Source of the DNA: Kingdonia uniflora
Lineage: Eukaryota > Streptophyta > Magnoliopsida > Ranunculales > Circaeasteraceae
NCBI GenBank assembly: GCA_014058105.1
Contig: JACGCM010001403.1
Coordinates: 620,001-684,000, forward strand
Length of the DNA stretch: 64,000 bases
Direction of reading: 5' to 3'
Shown here piece by piece: positions 34,722-45,603 of this stretch. Every line of letters starts with the position of its first letter. Position 1 is the stretch's first letter. The notes beneath the pieces were generated by a model that was not told where the DNA came from, did not search any database, and worked only from the letters and a program-made list of their open reading frames with translations. The translations under genes were made by a program, and so were the position numbers.

Positions 34722-35126
34722 TGTAGTTCCAAATATCTTCTTAGGGACGATAATTAGTGGTTCTTAATTTGGGGCTTAACACGTCTCACCAAAGGAGGGC
34801 ACCACTCAACTCTCCTTGGGTCTCTTCTCCCTTCTTCCATTAGAGCTGCTAGGGTTTAGTAGATGGAGGAGGAGGTTATTGAAAAATGTCACTTCTTAGG
34901 TCACCTCCTTTCCCTATTTATAGGGAGGGTTTTAGACCTAGAGGTGTTTGGGCTCACGCGACCTATGTAAAGTCCGAATCACTCTCGCAGGGTTTTAGGC
35001 TTTACCTCTTCACGTAGGCCTGACATATTGCCTGTATAACTAATTTGGCTTATGGGTCGTTAAACGAGTAATCTCCTGAGATGCTCCTGTCCAAGGACGA
35101 CTCACTAGTGGGAGTGTATTCCTACA
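34722..35126 (-). repeat. T2 5' LTR, uninterrupted
   Basis: 405 bp, TGTAGTTCC..CCTACA. Minus-strand TATAAATA at 34916-34923. It holds the unoccupied version of the C1 target: GGGGCTTAACACGTCTCACC around 34773-34792. Confidence 0.8.
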
Positions 35127-35320
35127 AGATCGATCTCCATTCAAGCAAATAGATCACTGTTAGGATATTTTTTTTTATAATAGTTTTTTGTCTAAATGGC
35201 ATCTCTGGAAGAGAGAGAGGCGCCTCCTCATTGTCTTAGTTTTAATTTTAGTGTTTATTTAAACGATTGTATTCACTTGACTACAACATCTATCTCTGAA
35301 TGCGACGATCTTCCTAAGAT

Positions 35321-35591
35321 TGTTCATTCGATATTAAAGACAAAAGGTTTAGAGTCATCTCAATCCCGATTGGCAATTTTATGACAAAGTGCATCATATT
35401 AGTCTTTTGGAGGTTAATGGATGTCTCTCTCTGATTCGCCAACAAGGAATAAGAACATGCGGGAGTAATGGGTATTAGATGATTCCGATAAACTAGTATG
35501 GAGGAAGGACTATACAGTTCATTGCCCTCCAGTTCGAAGAGACGATAATACCTTCATCATGATCGATTCTATTTATGTAGAGAAATTTTGA
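35321..35591 (+). pseudogene. F-box-associated (FBA) domain gene fragment
   Basis: Three plus-strand frames read in order: CSFDIKDKRFRVISIPIGNF, then HHISLLEVNGCLSLIRQQG, then WVLDDSDKLVWRKDYTVH, closing with a TGA at 35589-35591. The order (SFD..KFRVI-IP, LVEVNGCL, WVLDD..W-K-Y-V) is that of the FBA domain at the C terminus of plant F-box proteins, which act as substrate receptors of SCF ubiquitin ligases. At least two frameshifts and a stop before WVLDD break it. The F-box half is absent; T2 lies 200 bp upstream. Assigned by eye. Confidence 0.6.
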
Positions 35592-35611
35592 CTTTGGCCC
35601 CCAGTAGAAAA

Positions 35612-35978
35612 TTAAAATTAGCCTTTAGACCCCAAGTTCCCCAAATTGCCTTTGACTGCAAGTCAAACCTAATTGACCCAAATTTTTGTACTTGTTTCCC
35701 TCTTTTGCCCCTCGTGTGTATTACATCTAAGAAAAAACATAAAATGAAATCAAATAATTGTTAATTCCCTCACGTGGTGAGGTGGAAATGTGAGAAGATT
35801 TTTAAAAAGAAATTCATTTGGTTTTAAGTTTAAAAAAAAAACATTATACACTCGTGAGGGGTAAAAGAGGAAAACAACCCAAAAAGACGGGGTCAACCCA
35901 AGTTGACTTGCAGTCAAAGGTAATTTGGGGTCCAAAAAAGAATACATGACAAAGTTAGGGTTTAAAGGCTAATATTAA
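35612..35978. mobile_element. Foldback MITE-like element
   Basis: The arms are long imperfect inverted repeats. The left arm (TTAAAATTAGCCTTTAGACC, CCTTTGACTGCAAGTCAA, CTCTTTTGCCCCTCGTG) is mirrored on the right by CACTCGTGAGGGGTAAAAGAG, TTGACTTGCAGTCAAAGG and GGTTTAAAGGCTAATATTAA. No coding capacity. The superfamily is uncertain because no clean target duplication was found. Confidence 0.65.
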
Positions 35979-37785
35979 GTTTGTACTAAGTTATTTATGT
36001 ATCTTGGGTGTCTAGAAGTTTTTCACTCAATATATCCTTCTTGTTATATCATTACTATGATACCAAGGACAAAAGAAGATTTATAGGGCGGTCTAAATCA
36101 ATGCCACGAGTCAATCATATGCACATCTAGTTATCTCATTTATCAGCCAGTAAGCCAATTCTTGACTTGATCAGCCAAGTATGTACTACTTTTGATTAAT
36201 CAAATGTTTATGTTTAGACCTTGGGACTGTTTTGTGCCTGAAAAGATAATGTCTTTTGTTAATGTTTTCGAGTTCAGTAAGTAGAAGGGCATTATACAAT
36301 TTGCACAAGTTTACGAAGATTTTCCCGACAAAAACAAATTCTGTAGTTAGCTTCTGTCAATGTCTGAGACATACCCAGGCCTAGCTATAATGACCTAAAG
36401 CTGTCTATCAAAGTCATGGAACAAACAATGGACAATGTAACAAGCTAAGGGGCCTGTCAACCCAGCTTGCTTTGCAGCCCGGGTTAAAATATGACACTGA
36501 AACGAAAAGGTCATTTAAGGTTTATTATTAATTCATTGTCCAACAAAGAATGGCAGAGCCCTAGAATGGAAGTACTTTGTGTTTAGCTGTAAAATGCTGA
36601 CACTTGACAGACACATCTCTCATTACTCGCAATCGCTGACTCAATATCGACCAGTTCCCAGGTTGCACATTTTCGTTATGCTTATTGTCTGGTAAGAACC
36701 ACCTAAGTCGACCAATCCTTGCCCTTATTGAGGCACCTAAATGAAACATGGAAGAGCATTCAGTCATTGATTAGAAGCTTTGTCGGTTTTCAAATATTCC
36801 CCAAGAAGTTAAATCAAGTACCCAAAGGCATTTATCGGTATGCTGTTGAAGCAGGAATAATTTTTATACTGGAAGACATGCAAATTGTGTATATAAAGAG
36901 ATTGTTTTATACTTCAACTAGAAATGCATACGAAGGCATTTCGAGGGGGTTTCCCTTGCAGCCTATAGCTCTGCTGTTAAATTGAACTTGCAATTTCCCG
37001 TTGTTAGCAGTAAATGTAAATAAAATGCCACCTTGCTCTTTCAGTGAACACATTTAATGGTGCACTATTAGGTCCGCGCTAGTCTATAATTGAGCTCCAG
37101 CTATATCCTAAGGGAACTTTGATGCGAAAACATTTATTTATCAGCGTGGTCTTAATTACATCAATGGTACACAGCCTTTGCTTGTTTAATTTGTAAGGTT
37201 TAAATAACGTTTGCATGTCGTATATATATTGTCATGGCTGTCATAGGCCAAAAAAGTTTGCAGAGAAAAATGAAGGGGTTGGTAATGCTCCGATGATATC
37301 GCGAAATTAATATGATTATGAAAACAAACCATACATGCATCACTAATATAAATCAGAAATCAAGCTCCTCTTCATGCAAATCAGAAGTTTGATCCCATTA
37401 TGTAATCTACCCAGCAAGTTCATAGGTAACATGATTTACTTGACTCACAATTCCCTCTTTACAGAAACGAATGGTTCAGAATATATTAGTGCAATATGGT
37501 CATAACGCTAATGTGCATAAGAACCTAAATTACAAGCCAGAAACTGAATGATATGTATGTATCAAATGATTCGTATATAGACCACAGAAACATATACAAG
37601 GATGAAAAACCATGAGTTGGTTGGTTGAACTACAAACACGGGGCATTTCACCTTTAAAGAAAACTCCACTGTACAGTTCACAATGAATCTGTAATCAATG
37701 ATTAAATAGTTTGCCCTTAGTCAGTTTTGTCCGCATTGGAATTGAATTGTCTGCATGACATGCCTCAGAGTGTAGTGCAGCAACA
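35979..37785. other. Intergenic stretch, nothing recognised
   Basis: AT-rich unique-looking sequence. Frames at 36561-36767 (-) and 36719-36985 (+) overlap and resemble no known family. No repeat ends or tRNA-like structures seen. Confidence 0.4.
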
Positions 37786-38366
37786 AGTACTTGATATCTT
37801 TTTACATAAGTTAGTGACCAAACCAAGCCCAATAATTGGTGTAACATGATTCTAACTATTGCAGAAACCTAATACCACTCAAACACTAGAAAACTTTCAA
37901 TGCAATTAAAGGCAAAAATAGGTGTTAACAATGCTTGGAACTCAAGTTAGTCTGATCTTATATAAATATAGGCATTATACACCTATTAGGGTAATTAATC
38001 CCTGATTCCCTTCCTTCCTTCCCTTCTTGTCTCTCCATGCATCGTCAGGAAGAAGTCCACTGGTCTATATTAAAACAATTTTCTTTTGCAGAAGGAATCT
38101 TCTTTACTAGATAAGATTATCACTTACTTCTTTTCAATTTTTTTGGTCAAATCAAAGGTCGAAGAAGGTTACTTTTAGTGGATATATAGAAAATAATATG
38201 TTTGGTCACTATTCTTTCTTTGATTTGTATAAAAAAATATCAACCACATTGGTAAATACCAAAAAAAAACTAGGTGACTAGGTGAGTGATAAACTTGGAC
38301 AAACATAGAAGATTTCCTTGCCAAAAGATCAAGTGTTGTCAATATTGAGAAAGCTTGGTATCAGCT
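37786..38366 (+). repeat. D1: promoter-like segment duplicated at 56536-57048
   Basis: Shares, in order with D2, ACCAAGCCCAAT, AAACCTAATACC, ATAGGTGTTAA, TTGGAACTCAAGTTA, TATAAATA (37961-37968), GGCATTATACACCTATTA, a CT-rich tract with TCTCTCCAT, AAGGTTACTTTT and GATCGAAGAAGG-type blocks. A TATA box about 30 bases before a conserved region and a CT-rich leader looks like a plant promoter with 5' UTR. No coding frame follows that I can identify. Confidence 0.65.
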
Positions 38367-38384
38367 CCTTTTGAGGGTAATTTT

Positions 38385-38402
38385 CTCTCTCTCTCTCTCT
38401 CT
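38385..38402 (+). repeat. (CT)n microsatellite
   Basis: Nine CT dinucleotides. Confidence 0.9.
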
Positions 38403-39468
38403 TTGTTTGGTACTATATATGGAGTAAAATCTATGTGTCTTGTGATTATATGTTAAATCTGTATCTGTTTGTCTCGGTTTACGTTATTGTTTTCTTTTTA
38501 AATTGAATTGTCTTAGGTAAAATTGCTTATGGCAGCCCTTGCCATACATACACTCGTATCGGCATAAAAATCAACTTTGGGTTGCTATATTAAAGAGCAA
38601 CACGAGGTTATTTACAGCCGAGAGCCTAATATGAAGAAACGAAGACCACCAAGAAATCTAATATAGATTTCAGGGTTTCTAACAAAAGTGTAGTATTGAG
38701 AACCCTCTTTTGGCATAGAGATGCAAGAAAAATAAGGTTGACAAGTAGCATGCGTATAAGAGCCGAATGGTGAATAATCATAGCATTCCTCGCGTAATGT
38801 TGTGGTTGTAGCCTTGTAGGACAAGAATTTAGTTGCATTAAAAATAAAATAAAATAATTGGTAGCAGTAGCAATTAGGGGTGCAATTAGGAGTAGCAAAT
38901 TTTGAGTCTGAAACTTGCATAAAGGATCTTGTTTAAAATAGGCCTTCTTAAAGATGCCTAAAGATTGTTTGGTAGAATGCCTCATGAACTATGATTATGT
39001 GGTTATGTTAAAGATTCTGGCAAAATCTCATGGACAATGACTTTGATTGTATATGCTACTTAAGTATAGACCATCCTCCTGGTATGATTCTATATCTTAC
39101 ATCTTCTCTTGCCACACACCTATCGTGCTACTTGCTCTAAAAATGTGGGTGATGAACAGTTTGACACACAAGGGTGATGACAATTTGATTATTGACTTGT
39201 TTCAGATATTGGCTAAATCAGCTCATACAGTTTGCTTTTCTTCCCAATTCCATTTCTAGTCATGCTAGCATAAAAAGTATACAACCCATCCAATAAATAG
39301 AAGGTGATTGGCAGGTACAAGTACTATACTAAATTATTTCAATTTGATCGAGCTCTATTACACACTATCCCATGTTTAAATGAAATTTCTTTGTTGCGAG
39401 ATGAGAAGACTATGTGCCTTCAAATTAAAAACAAGAAACTAGTATTTTGCATCTTTTGTAATCTATAA
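38403..39468. other. Flank of the Harbinger insertion, no gene recognised
   Basis: Two overlapping minus-strand frames (38612-38920, 38626-38985) are unrecognised. It may be transcribed sequence downstream of D1, but nothing here proves that. Confidence 0.4.
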
Positions 39469-39625
39469 GAGCAAACACAGCAGGGTGTGGGTTGAGTTTG
39501 GTTTGCCAACCCACACCCAAACTCACACTCAAACCACTCCCAGCAGGCATTGTTTGAGTGTGAGTTCAGTGACCTGGCGCTACAGTAACCCAACTGAGTG
39601 TGGGGAACTCACACTCAAATGAAAT
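39469..39625. repeat. Left TIR and subterminal region of the Harbinger element
   Basis: CACACCC/GGGTGTG and AGTGTGAGTT/AACTCACACT motifs alternate in both orientations. Counterparts occupy 45700-45812. Confidence 0.7.
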
Positions 39626-39632
39626 TGAGTTT

Positions 39633-39660
39633 GGCGCGGTGTTCCTTTTACCACGCGGTG
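39633..39660. repeat. GC-rich subterminal motif (GCGCGGTGTTC), left copy
   Basis: GGCGCGGTGTTCCTTTTACC then ACGCGGTG. Related copies lie at 42955-42985 and 45604-45670. Confidence 0.7.
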
Positions 39661-39767
39661 ATCTAAACACCTCCAAACTCAATTATTTCTCTAGAACACC
39701 TCTCTGGCTCCTTCTTCTCACCCAAAACAAAGCCTAGTAAAGAGGAGAACCTCTACGCTCTCCCCAA

Positions 39768-41146
39768 ATGGCGAACTCCGGCACTTGTGGCCATAGCTCT
39801 ACACCGTCGACCCCATCCTCCCAAAACCCATCTTCAACACCATTCGCTCAACACCCATCATCACAATTCACTCCATACCTCTACCAAAACCCATCGCAAT
39901 TTCAACCTCAATTCCAATCACAGACCCCACCTCCGTTTACTATGTCGCAAGGGGATCCCAGTTATGGACAATATCAAAGTCCATTTACGTTATCTCAGCC
40001 GCAACCTTAGGCGTTTAGCCCGTACTATCAACCCTATCCGCTCACTCAACCTCAAGGTTTTCAACCGCCAAATTACTTTCAGAACTATCTATTCCATGGT
40101 GAATCTACTCAGCACAGTCAAAGTGATGCAAATGCGTTAATACCTGTTGAAGCGGCGGCTCCCCAGAAAGATAAAGGAAAGGAAGAAAGAAAAGAGCACC
40201 CGCAAAACAAAGACCAATCGTGCAAGTGTTAGAAGATGCTGAGTTTTTGGACGAGACGGATGATGCTAGAATGCATTGGACAGACGCAGAATTTACGTGT
40301 CTCGCAAGGGCGTGGATAACAACTTCTGTAAATGTTAATGGCCGCACAAAGGGATTTACTTTATATCAAAATGTCAACATTGCCTTTAACCGAGACCCCG
40401 AGTTCCCTACACGACGATCATGCAGATCGGCCAAATCTCAGTGGTATGCCCTTAATGCACAATGTGTGGCATACAAGGGGATAGTTGCTCAAGAATGATT
40501 TAGGAATACCAGTGGAAAAACAGAAGAAGATCGGGTACGTTATAGTTTCCTTTAACTCAATTTCAATTATTTATCACGGATATACACGTTATTTATTTGT
40601 ATTAGGTAATTTTATGAATTGTAGGAAAATGATGCACACAAAATCTATAAAGGCTTGAATGGCGGCAATGACTTCAAACACCGTGAAGCGTATAAGATTT
40701 TGGCGCGGGAACCGCGATGGGCCAACCTAAGGGATGATGGGTTGAACCATGCGGTGAATATATCAAAGAATGTGGCCAGGAGAACATCGGACAATTCTTC
40801 TTCGGGGAACTCGGCCAGATCAAACAATCTATCGGAGGACCCCGACGGCCCACCTACACCTCAATCCGCGGGCCCAAATTCTGACTTAGATGGTTCGCTG
40901 TATAAGGGTGGAAGCCGGCCCATCGGCCAAAAACTCCATAGAAAGAACATTGCATCACAAAAGGCATTGGAGGGTGTTACTGCATCTGGTAGCGGTGTCC
41001 ATGCTCTGCTGGATGAACTACGGTTGGAGAAGATGCAAGCGAACCAAGAAAAGGAAAGAAGAAGAGCATAAGCAATACAACACTGGCAAGCCAAAATGGA
41101 TTTGGAGCAAGCAAAGGAAGATCGCAAAATTATGAAGAAATACTAA
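39768..41146 (+). pseudogene. Harbinger ORF1: Myb/SANT-like DNA-binding protein
   Basis: The N-terminal part (from 39768) is a Ser/Pro/Gln-rich tail rich in SQNPSS and QPQFQSQ-type runs. After an in-frame stop (40008-40010) and a frameshift near 40210, the Myb/trihelix domain (40220-40498) reads RMHWTDAEFTCLARAWI.. with RSCRSAKSQWYALNAQ. A 90-bp intron fits exactly: GT at 40535, AG at 40624, codon phase preserved, joining GKTEEDR to ENDAHKIYKGLNG. The C-terminal part (40655-41146) has RPIGQKLHRK and a Lys/Glu-rich helix, as in PIF ORF1 / NAM-associated C-terminal domains. Additional stops are at 40496-40498 and 41069-41071. ORF1 is known to bind the transposon ends together with the transposase. 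Confidence 0.85.
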
Positions 41147-41510
41147 AGTACTCTGTCTGGACATCAATTGTAATACTATCTACAAGGGAAAGCTGAGATA
41201 ATGGAATGTCTGACCAATAGGGGCGGACCAGGTACTTGAATAGGTGATAAAATGTAATTTAACTTTGTTGTATATTTGAGTTTTATTTCCAAGAATGTAG
41301 TTTACCTTCCAATAATGTAATCGTCTGAATAATGTACTTTGTTATTGAAGAATGCAATCTTGTTTTCGAAATATTTATTTTTGATAATATTGCGTTAAAA
41401 CAAATACAAAATTAATGCAATATCAAAAACTTGTTTAATAAACTTGTACGACAAGAAGCATTAAATTACATGAATAACACTCAGATGATACAAAAAATAG
41501 AGTACTAGGT
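41147..41510. other. Convergent 3' spacer between ORF1 and transposase
   Basis: AT-rich; both genes end into it. No open frame of note. Confidence 0.6.
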
Positions 41511-42751
41511 TTAAAAATTTCCCTTCACAACCCACAAATGCTCGATTAGATCATCCTTTAGATCAAAGTGAAGTTCTCGACTTCGAATCCGGTTCATTTT
41601 TGATATAAAAGATTCTATTGTTCCGCGTTTGCGTATAATATCGAACGGTTCGCCTTCGATAGTTGAGGGCTCGGCCGGATCGTAGTCTAAGTATGATGGG
41701 AATGCACCTCGTTCCTCTTCGACGATCATATTGTCCATTATCACACACGCCTTCATGATATTGCTCAATACCTGGGGCTCCCACAATTTCACCAAATTTT
41801 TTACAACATTGAACCGAGATTGTAAAATCCCAAACGCCTGTTCTATGTCTTTTCGGCAACTTTCTTGTTGTTGAGCAAAAAATTTGTGTTTCGCTATAAC
41901 CGGATTGGATATGGTTTGGACAAGTGTTCCCCATTTGGGGTATATGCCATCCGCTAGGTAATACCCCATGTCATAAGCTTTCCCGACAATTGTATAATTG
42001 CAAGACGGAGCGATACCATCGGCCAGGTCGGTGAAAAGATGTGATTGTTGCAGGACATTGATATCATTGTTAGACCCTAGTAACCCAAAAAAGCATGCCA
42101 AATCCAAAGGTCGTGTGAAGCTACCGCTTCAAGAATCAGTGTCGCCTTGGGGTAATGACCAGTAAATTGACCGTGCCAAGCTTTGTGACAATTTTTCCAT
42201 ATCCAATGCATGCAATCAAGGCTTTCTAACATGCCAAGAAATCTCCGAGACTTTCTGATCGCTTTTAACTTTTTGATGTCGGCCGCGTTTGGTGCTCGAA
42301 GATATTCCTCGCCAAAAAATTGTATAACCGCAACACAAAACCTTTTCACACATAACAAGGTTGTATTTTCTCCTATTCGGAGGTATTCGTCAAAAAGATC
42401 TGCCGGAACACCGTAGCTTAGGAAACGTAGTGCTGCGACTACCTTTTGGTACGGTGGTAACCCCATAGTACCAGCGTTGTTGGGTTTCTGGACAAAATAA
42501 TGATCATGTGCAATGACTGCATCGAATAGATGCATAAACATGTTTCTACTCATACGAAAATGTCACCGAAATTCCCATGGCTCATATGTGCAATTCGGGT
42601 GGAAGTAGTCTCGTATAATACTGTAATTCCCCAATTGGTGATCGCGCTTCTTTCTCTTATCCTTACGGCCCATGATACTCCCGTGATAACTCGAAGTTGC
42701 ATCCTCAACTACTATGTTTACTGTAGCTTCGTACAGAATGCAAAGTGCCAC
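41511..42751 (-). pseudogene. PIF/Harbinger DDE transposase
   Basis: The N-terminal part (42751-42563) ends RDYFHPNCTYEPWEFR. A stop at 42559-42563 separates it from MSRNMFMHLFDAV. The catalytic part has GMLESLDCMHWIWKN (first Asp), LILEAVASHDLWIWHAFLG, then a frameshift near 42080-42107 and SNNDINVL (second Asp). Later come GIYPKW, KHKFFAQQQESCRKDIEQAF (with the Glu of the DDE triad in this helix) and a C terminus ending LWVVKGNF. Total about 400 residues, the normal size for plant PIF transposases. One stop and one frameshift are the only clear lesions. It probably once acted with ORF1 to cut the element out at TWA sites. Confidence 0.9.
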
Positions 42752-42954
42752 CGCACAATTATAGATAAGATCGTCATCGGAGGACGACGACGATAAACCT
42801 GGAGGATCGAGTATGGATGAATCGGATGATGAAGAAGATATTTGAGGCTGTGGAGTTGAGAGAAGGGTGTAATACCAAAAGGTAGATGTGTTTCTAATGG
42901 AAGAGAGGTGTAAAAATGGGAGAAATGTAAAAGGGGAAGAAGCTGTGGGTCTTT

Positions 42955-42990
42955 TACCGCGCGGTGTTCATTTCACCGCCAAATCTATGT
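42955..42990. repeat. Internal copy of the GC-rich Harbinger subterminal motif
   Basis: TACCGCGCGGTGTTCATTTC lies upstream of the transposase and downstream of the PMD gene, resembling the motif next to the right TIR. Confidence 0.6.
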
Positions 42991-43314
42991 TTGTATTCCA
43001 AAATTGTGCAAAATTGTCAGTTCGAACAGACAAATAGTCAGTTCGATTAGACATTGAAGAAACCCTACCAAAAACCTAAAAACATTACCAAATAGTCTGT
43101 AGAAATATAAAACACCTCAGTGCAAATTTAATCGAACAGACAAATGGTAAATTTCAATAAAAACTTCAGTCAATTTCAACATTAGATAATAATGGCTAAT
43201 GAACATTAAAAACATCCAAAATATCGTCTACAAATATATCGTTTACTCATAATCATCTACATAATCAAAACACAACTTCTACGTCGTCTAAAAAAGCATA
43301 AAAAACACTTATAT

Positions 43315-45494
43315 CTACTCTGAATCATCTCTAGTACCCCGCCCCCTGCGGCTAGTACTGCCTCCCCTGGTTCGCGGACCAGATCCACGTTGCCTCATCC
43401 TCGTACCTCCTCCAGGTGGTAGCGGCACCACCCGTACGTCATGCCCCCTCCTCAGCTGTAGGTCCTGAACGGGACAAAGAAACTTTATAAATAATTTGAC
43501 AAAATAAATATAACATTAAGAAAAAATACCGCAATAAATATATAAATAAATTACTTACATGGGCATATAGCTGATGATCTATACTCTCAATTTGCCTGCG
43601 GGCAATAACAAGCTCTTCCTCCACCTCCTGGATCCTCTGTGCGTCCCGCGCAGACTCTGCAAGCACGAGTCACCACATACCATGGGTCAGGTACCACAGC
43701 TCCTCTGTGCCATAGGATGAAGACATGGGTGGCGGGTCCCTCAAGCGGGCTATGGGGAGGTTCTCACGCTGCCCTGTCCACTGCATGTGCTGCCCCAGGT
43801 CTGGCCCCTCTGCTTCGCCAGGCAGACTAAAGTTCTGAGACATGCTATGAACCGACGCTGACGTAACCACCATGGGTGTAATACCAGCTCTGAGTACACT
43901 CGGTCCGAACAGATCTAGATTCCCCATCCTCTGGAAATATGTCAACATGTGGCCTACCTCCGAAATTTGTTCAGCCCAGTATGAGGCGTAAGTCTCTCGC
44001 ACCTATCTTACCATAAACTGCTCACAGTCAACGAACCCGGCCTGTCTCATCTCATGTAAAGTCGCTGGACTAATATGTGGCGACATGCTAAGCAGAGGAT
44101 CCAAAGGAATACGCACCTCGCCAGTCACCTGCCTCCAGCATCTATCCCCCAAGTAATATTCACAGTTTCCGTTTGGTACTTGAAGTGGTATCCTTTTACG
44201 ATGCAGGAGTTTTAAATTCAGTACGTCCTCTGTCTCAGACACTGCAGGATCGAACCAAGGTTCCCATGTGATCGTCTCAACAATGCGGTGATCAATATGT
44301 TATCTGCCTATAATAAATAAATTGGCCGTCTGGTCATTTGTTTTCCTCTTGTTCCCCCTCTCCCATGCTCTGGGGCGTGGATAGGCCGGGTACTTTACCT
44401 CTTCCTTAACTATAGGGTGACCAACCCCACAATACTCGTAGAACCATATTGCAATTTGGAATAACAGAAAAATTAATTAAAATTTATATTTAAGACGTTT
44501 ATTGGAAGATATTTGATTTGTAAATAGAAAACGTGTTAACGTACCGAAAGAAGTTGCACAAATTCAGTGATGGCACCCCCGGTTGTGACTGCGGTATCCA
44601 AACCATGGTACAGGGAAGCAAGAATAGCAGAACCCCAGTCATATTGGGCAGCCAAGTCCAAATCATTCACGGCTGCGAGATATCCAAGCGGGACGGTGTC
44701 GTTGGCCGTTTGGAACCACAAATGCCCCATCATGAAGAGGATAAAAGCACGAGCGATAGTAATATCATCCTCCCGAGGATTTCGACGGTCAAGTACGTCT
44801 TCAAATGTGCAATGCTGACGTTCCCACTCTTTATATGGCTGGAATCAATGTTGGGGAGCAATTGCCTCGCATTGGATAAAATAGACCATGCGTCATCATA
44901 TGGCACCTGTGTCAGATATCGGCCGATGGGCAATAATGTCAGCATAGTAAAATTGAGGGGAATGACCCCTATCTCTGCACAAGGGAACAAAAACGTGTGT
45001 GTGGTCGGCCACCAACGCTCTGTAAGCGCCTGAATTAGCCGATTATCCGAATTGCCCAAGCGTATATCCATAAACTGCCCAAAAATATTCACCACTGCGT
45101 CCCTTACAGCTGGAAGTGTGACAATATCCTTTCACACTTTGAACACCGTAGTGAATGTGTCGTGAACACGCATCGAATCCCGATTCTGTTCATTGAGGCA
45201 TTTTGTCAAACACTTGATATATAGGAAAAACAATTTCACAATTACACTAAAACTTACCGTGAGTTCCTTTCCCGTGTAATAGATGTGACTGACTCCGTCT
45301 GGGAGTTGGGTAATACATCTCCGCGGGAAGTTATCTTCGGTTGGGTTTGGTATATCTTGGGGCTGAACATCTTCAAATTCTACCCGCTTTTTCTTCCTTC
45401 CGGACCTCGAGCGAGTTACGGAACGCTCAGGATCTCTTCTTCCTCTAAACCCAGGCAGAGTACTGGGGTGTGGCTCTCCCTCTGGCATTTGCAT
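43315..45494 (-). CDS. Plant mobile domain (PMD) protein inside the Harbinger element
   Basis: Start chosen at ATG 45492-45494 (MQMPEGEPHPSTLPGFRGRR), followed by a basic GRKKKRVEFEDV segment. The first intron likely begins GTAAGT after KELT. The PMD core has ALTERWWPTTHTFLFP..GVIPLNF, DDITIARAFILFMMGHLWF, AQYDWGSAILASLYHGLD and, later, WFYEYCGVG..YPRPRAW. The C terminus has a Glu-rich helix (EVEEELVIARRQIE). An intron at 43465-43558 joins YAH to DLQLRRG. A Gly/Arg-rich tail (RGSGPRTRGGSTSRRGR) ends at TAG 43315-43317. At least one frame change near 44740 and a few stops (near 44300, 44005) leave it uncertain whether it is intact. PMD proteins such as MAIN/MAIL1 act in transposon silencing; other PMD copies ride on MULEs and gypsy elements. 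Confidence 0.78.
43465..43558 (-). other. Intron in the PMD gene
   Basis: On the minus strand, GTAAGTAA opens and TTCCCGTTCAG-like sequence closes a 94-bp AT-rich intron. Confidence 0.65.
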
Positions 45495-45603
45495 TTTGAT
45501 TTTTTTGGAATTGAAGTTTTTTTTACCAAGGTATTTTTGAGAGAGAGGTAGATGTAAATTTTTTGACAATAGTCGAAGTAACATTTGAGTATACAGAAAT
45601 TGC

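Larger units (their letters stand above)
1565..35126 (-). mobile_element. T2: old Tat-lineage Ty3/gypsy retrotransposon split by four nested insertions
   Basis: Read right to left it has a 5' LTR (34722-35126), a tRNA-type primer site (34701-34720), gag, protease, reverse transcriptase, RNase H, a second RNase H and the integrase zinc region (to 23870). A tandem array, an antisense coiled-coil gene (22627 back to 5581), a polypurine tract at 4518 and a 3' LTR (1565-4517) follow. T1, C1, B1 and S1 interrupt it. The two LTRs are recognisably the same sequence: starts TGTAGTTCC and TATAAATA core on the minus strand. The 5 bp outside the two ends (AGAAA and AGATC) do not match, so the assignment of both LTRs to one element rests on orientation, order and shared content rather than a target duplication. 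The element is dead: every domain has stops or missing catalytic residues. Confidence 0.75.

Noticed and set aside
1560..35131. Target duplication for T2 (AGAAA versus AGATC)
   Set aside because: Only three of five bases agree; not strong enough to count as a duplication.
36561..36985. Overlapping opposite-strand frames as a gene
   Set aside because: No recognisable motif, no promoter or splice signals that fit, and composition like the surroundings.
44533..45033. 166-codon plus-strand frame
   Set aside because: Shadow of the PMD gene on the minus strand.
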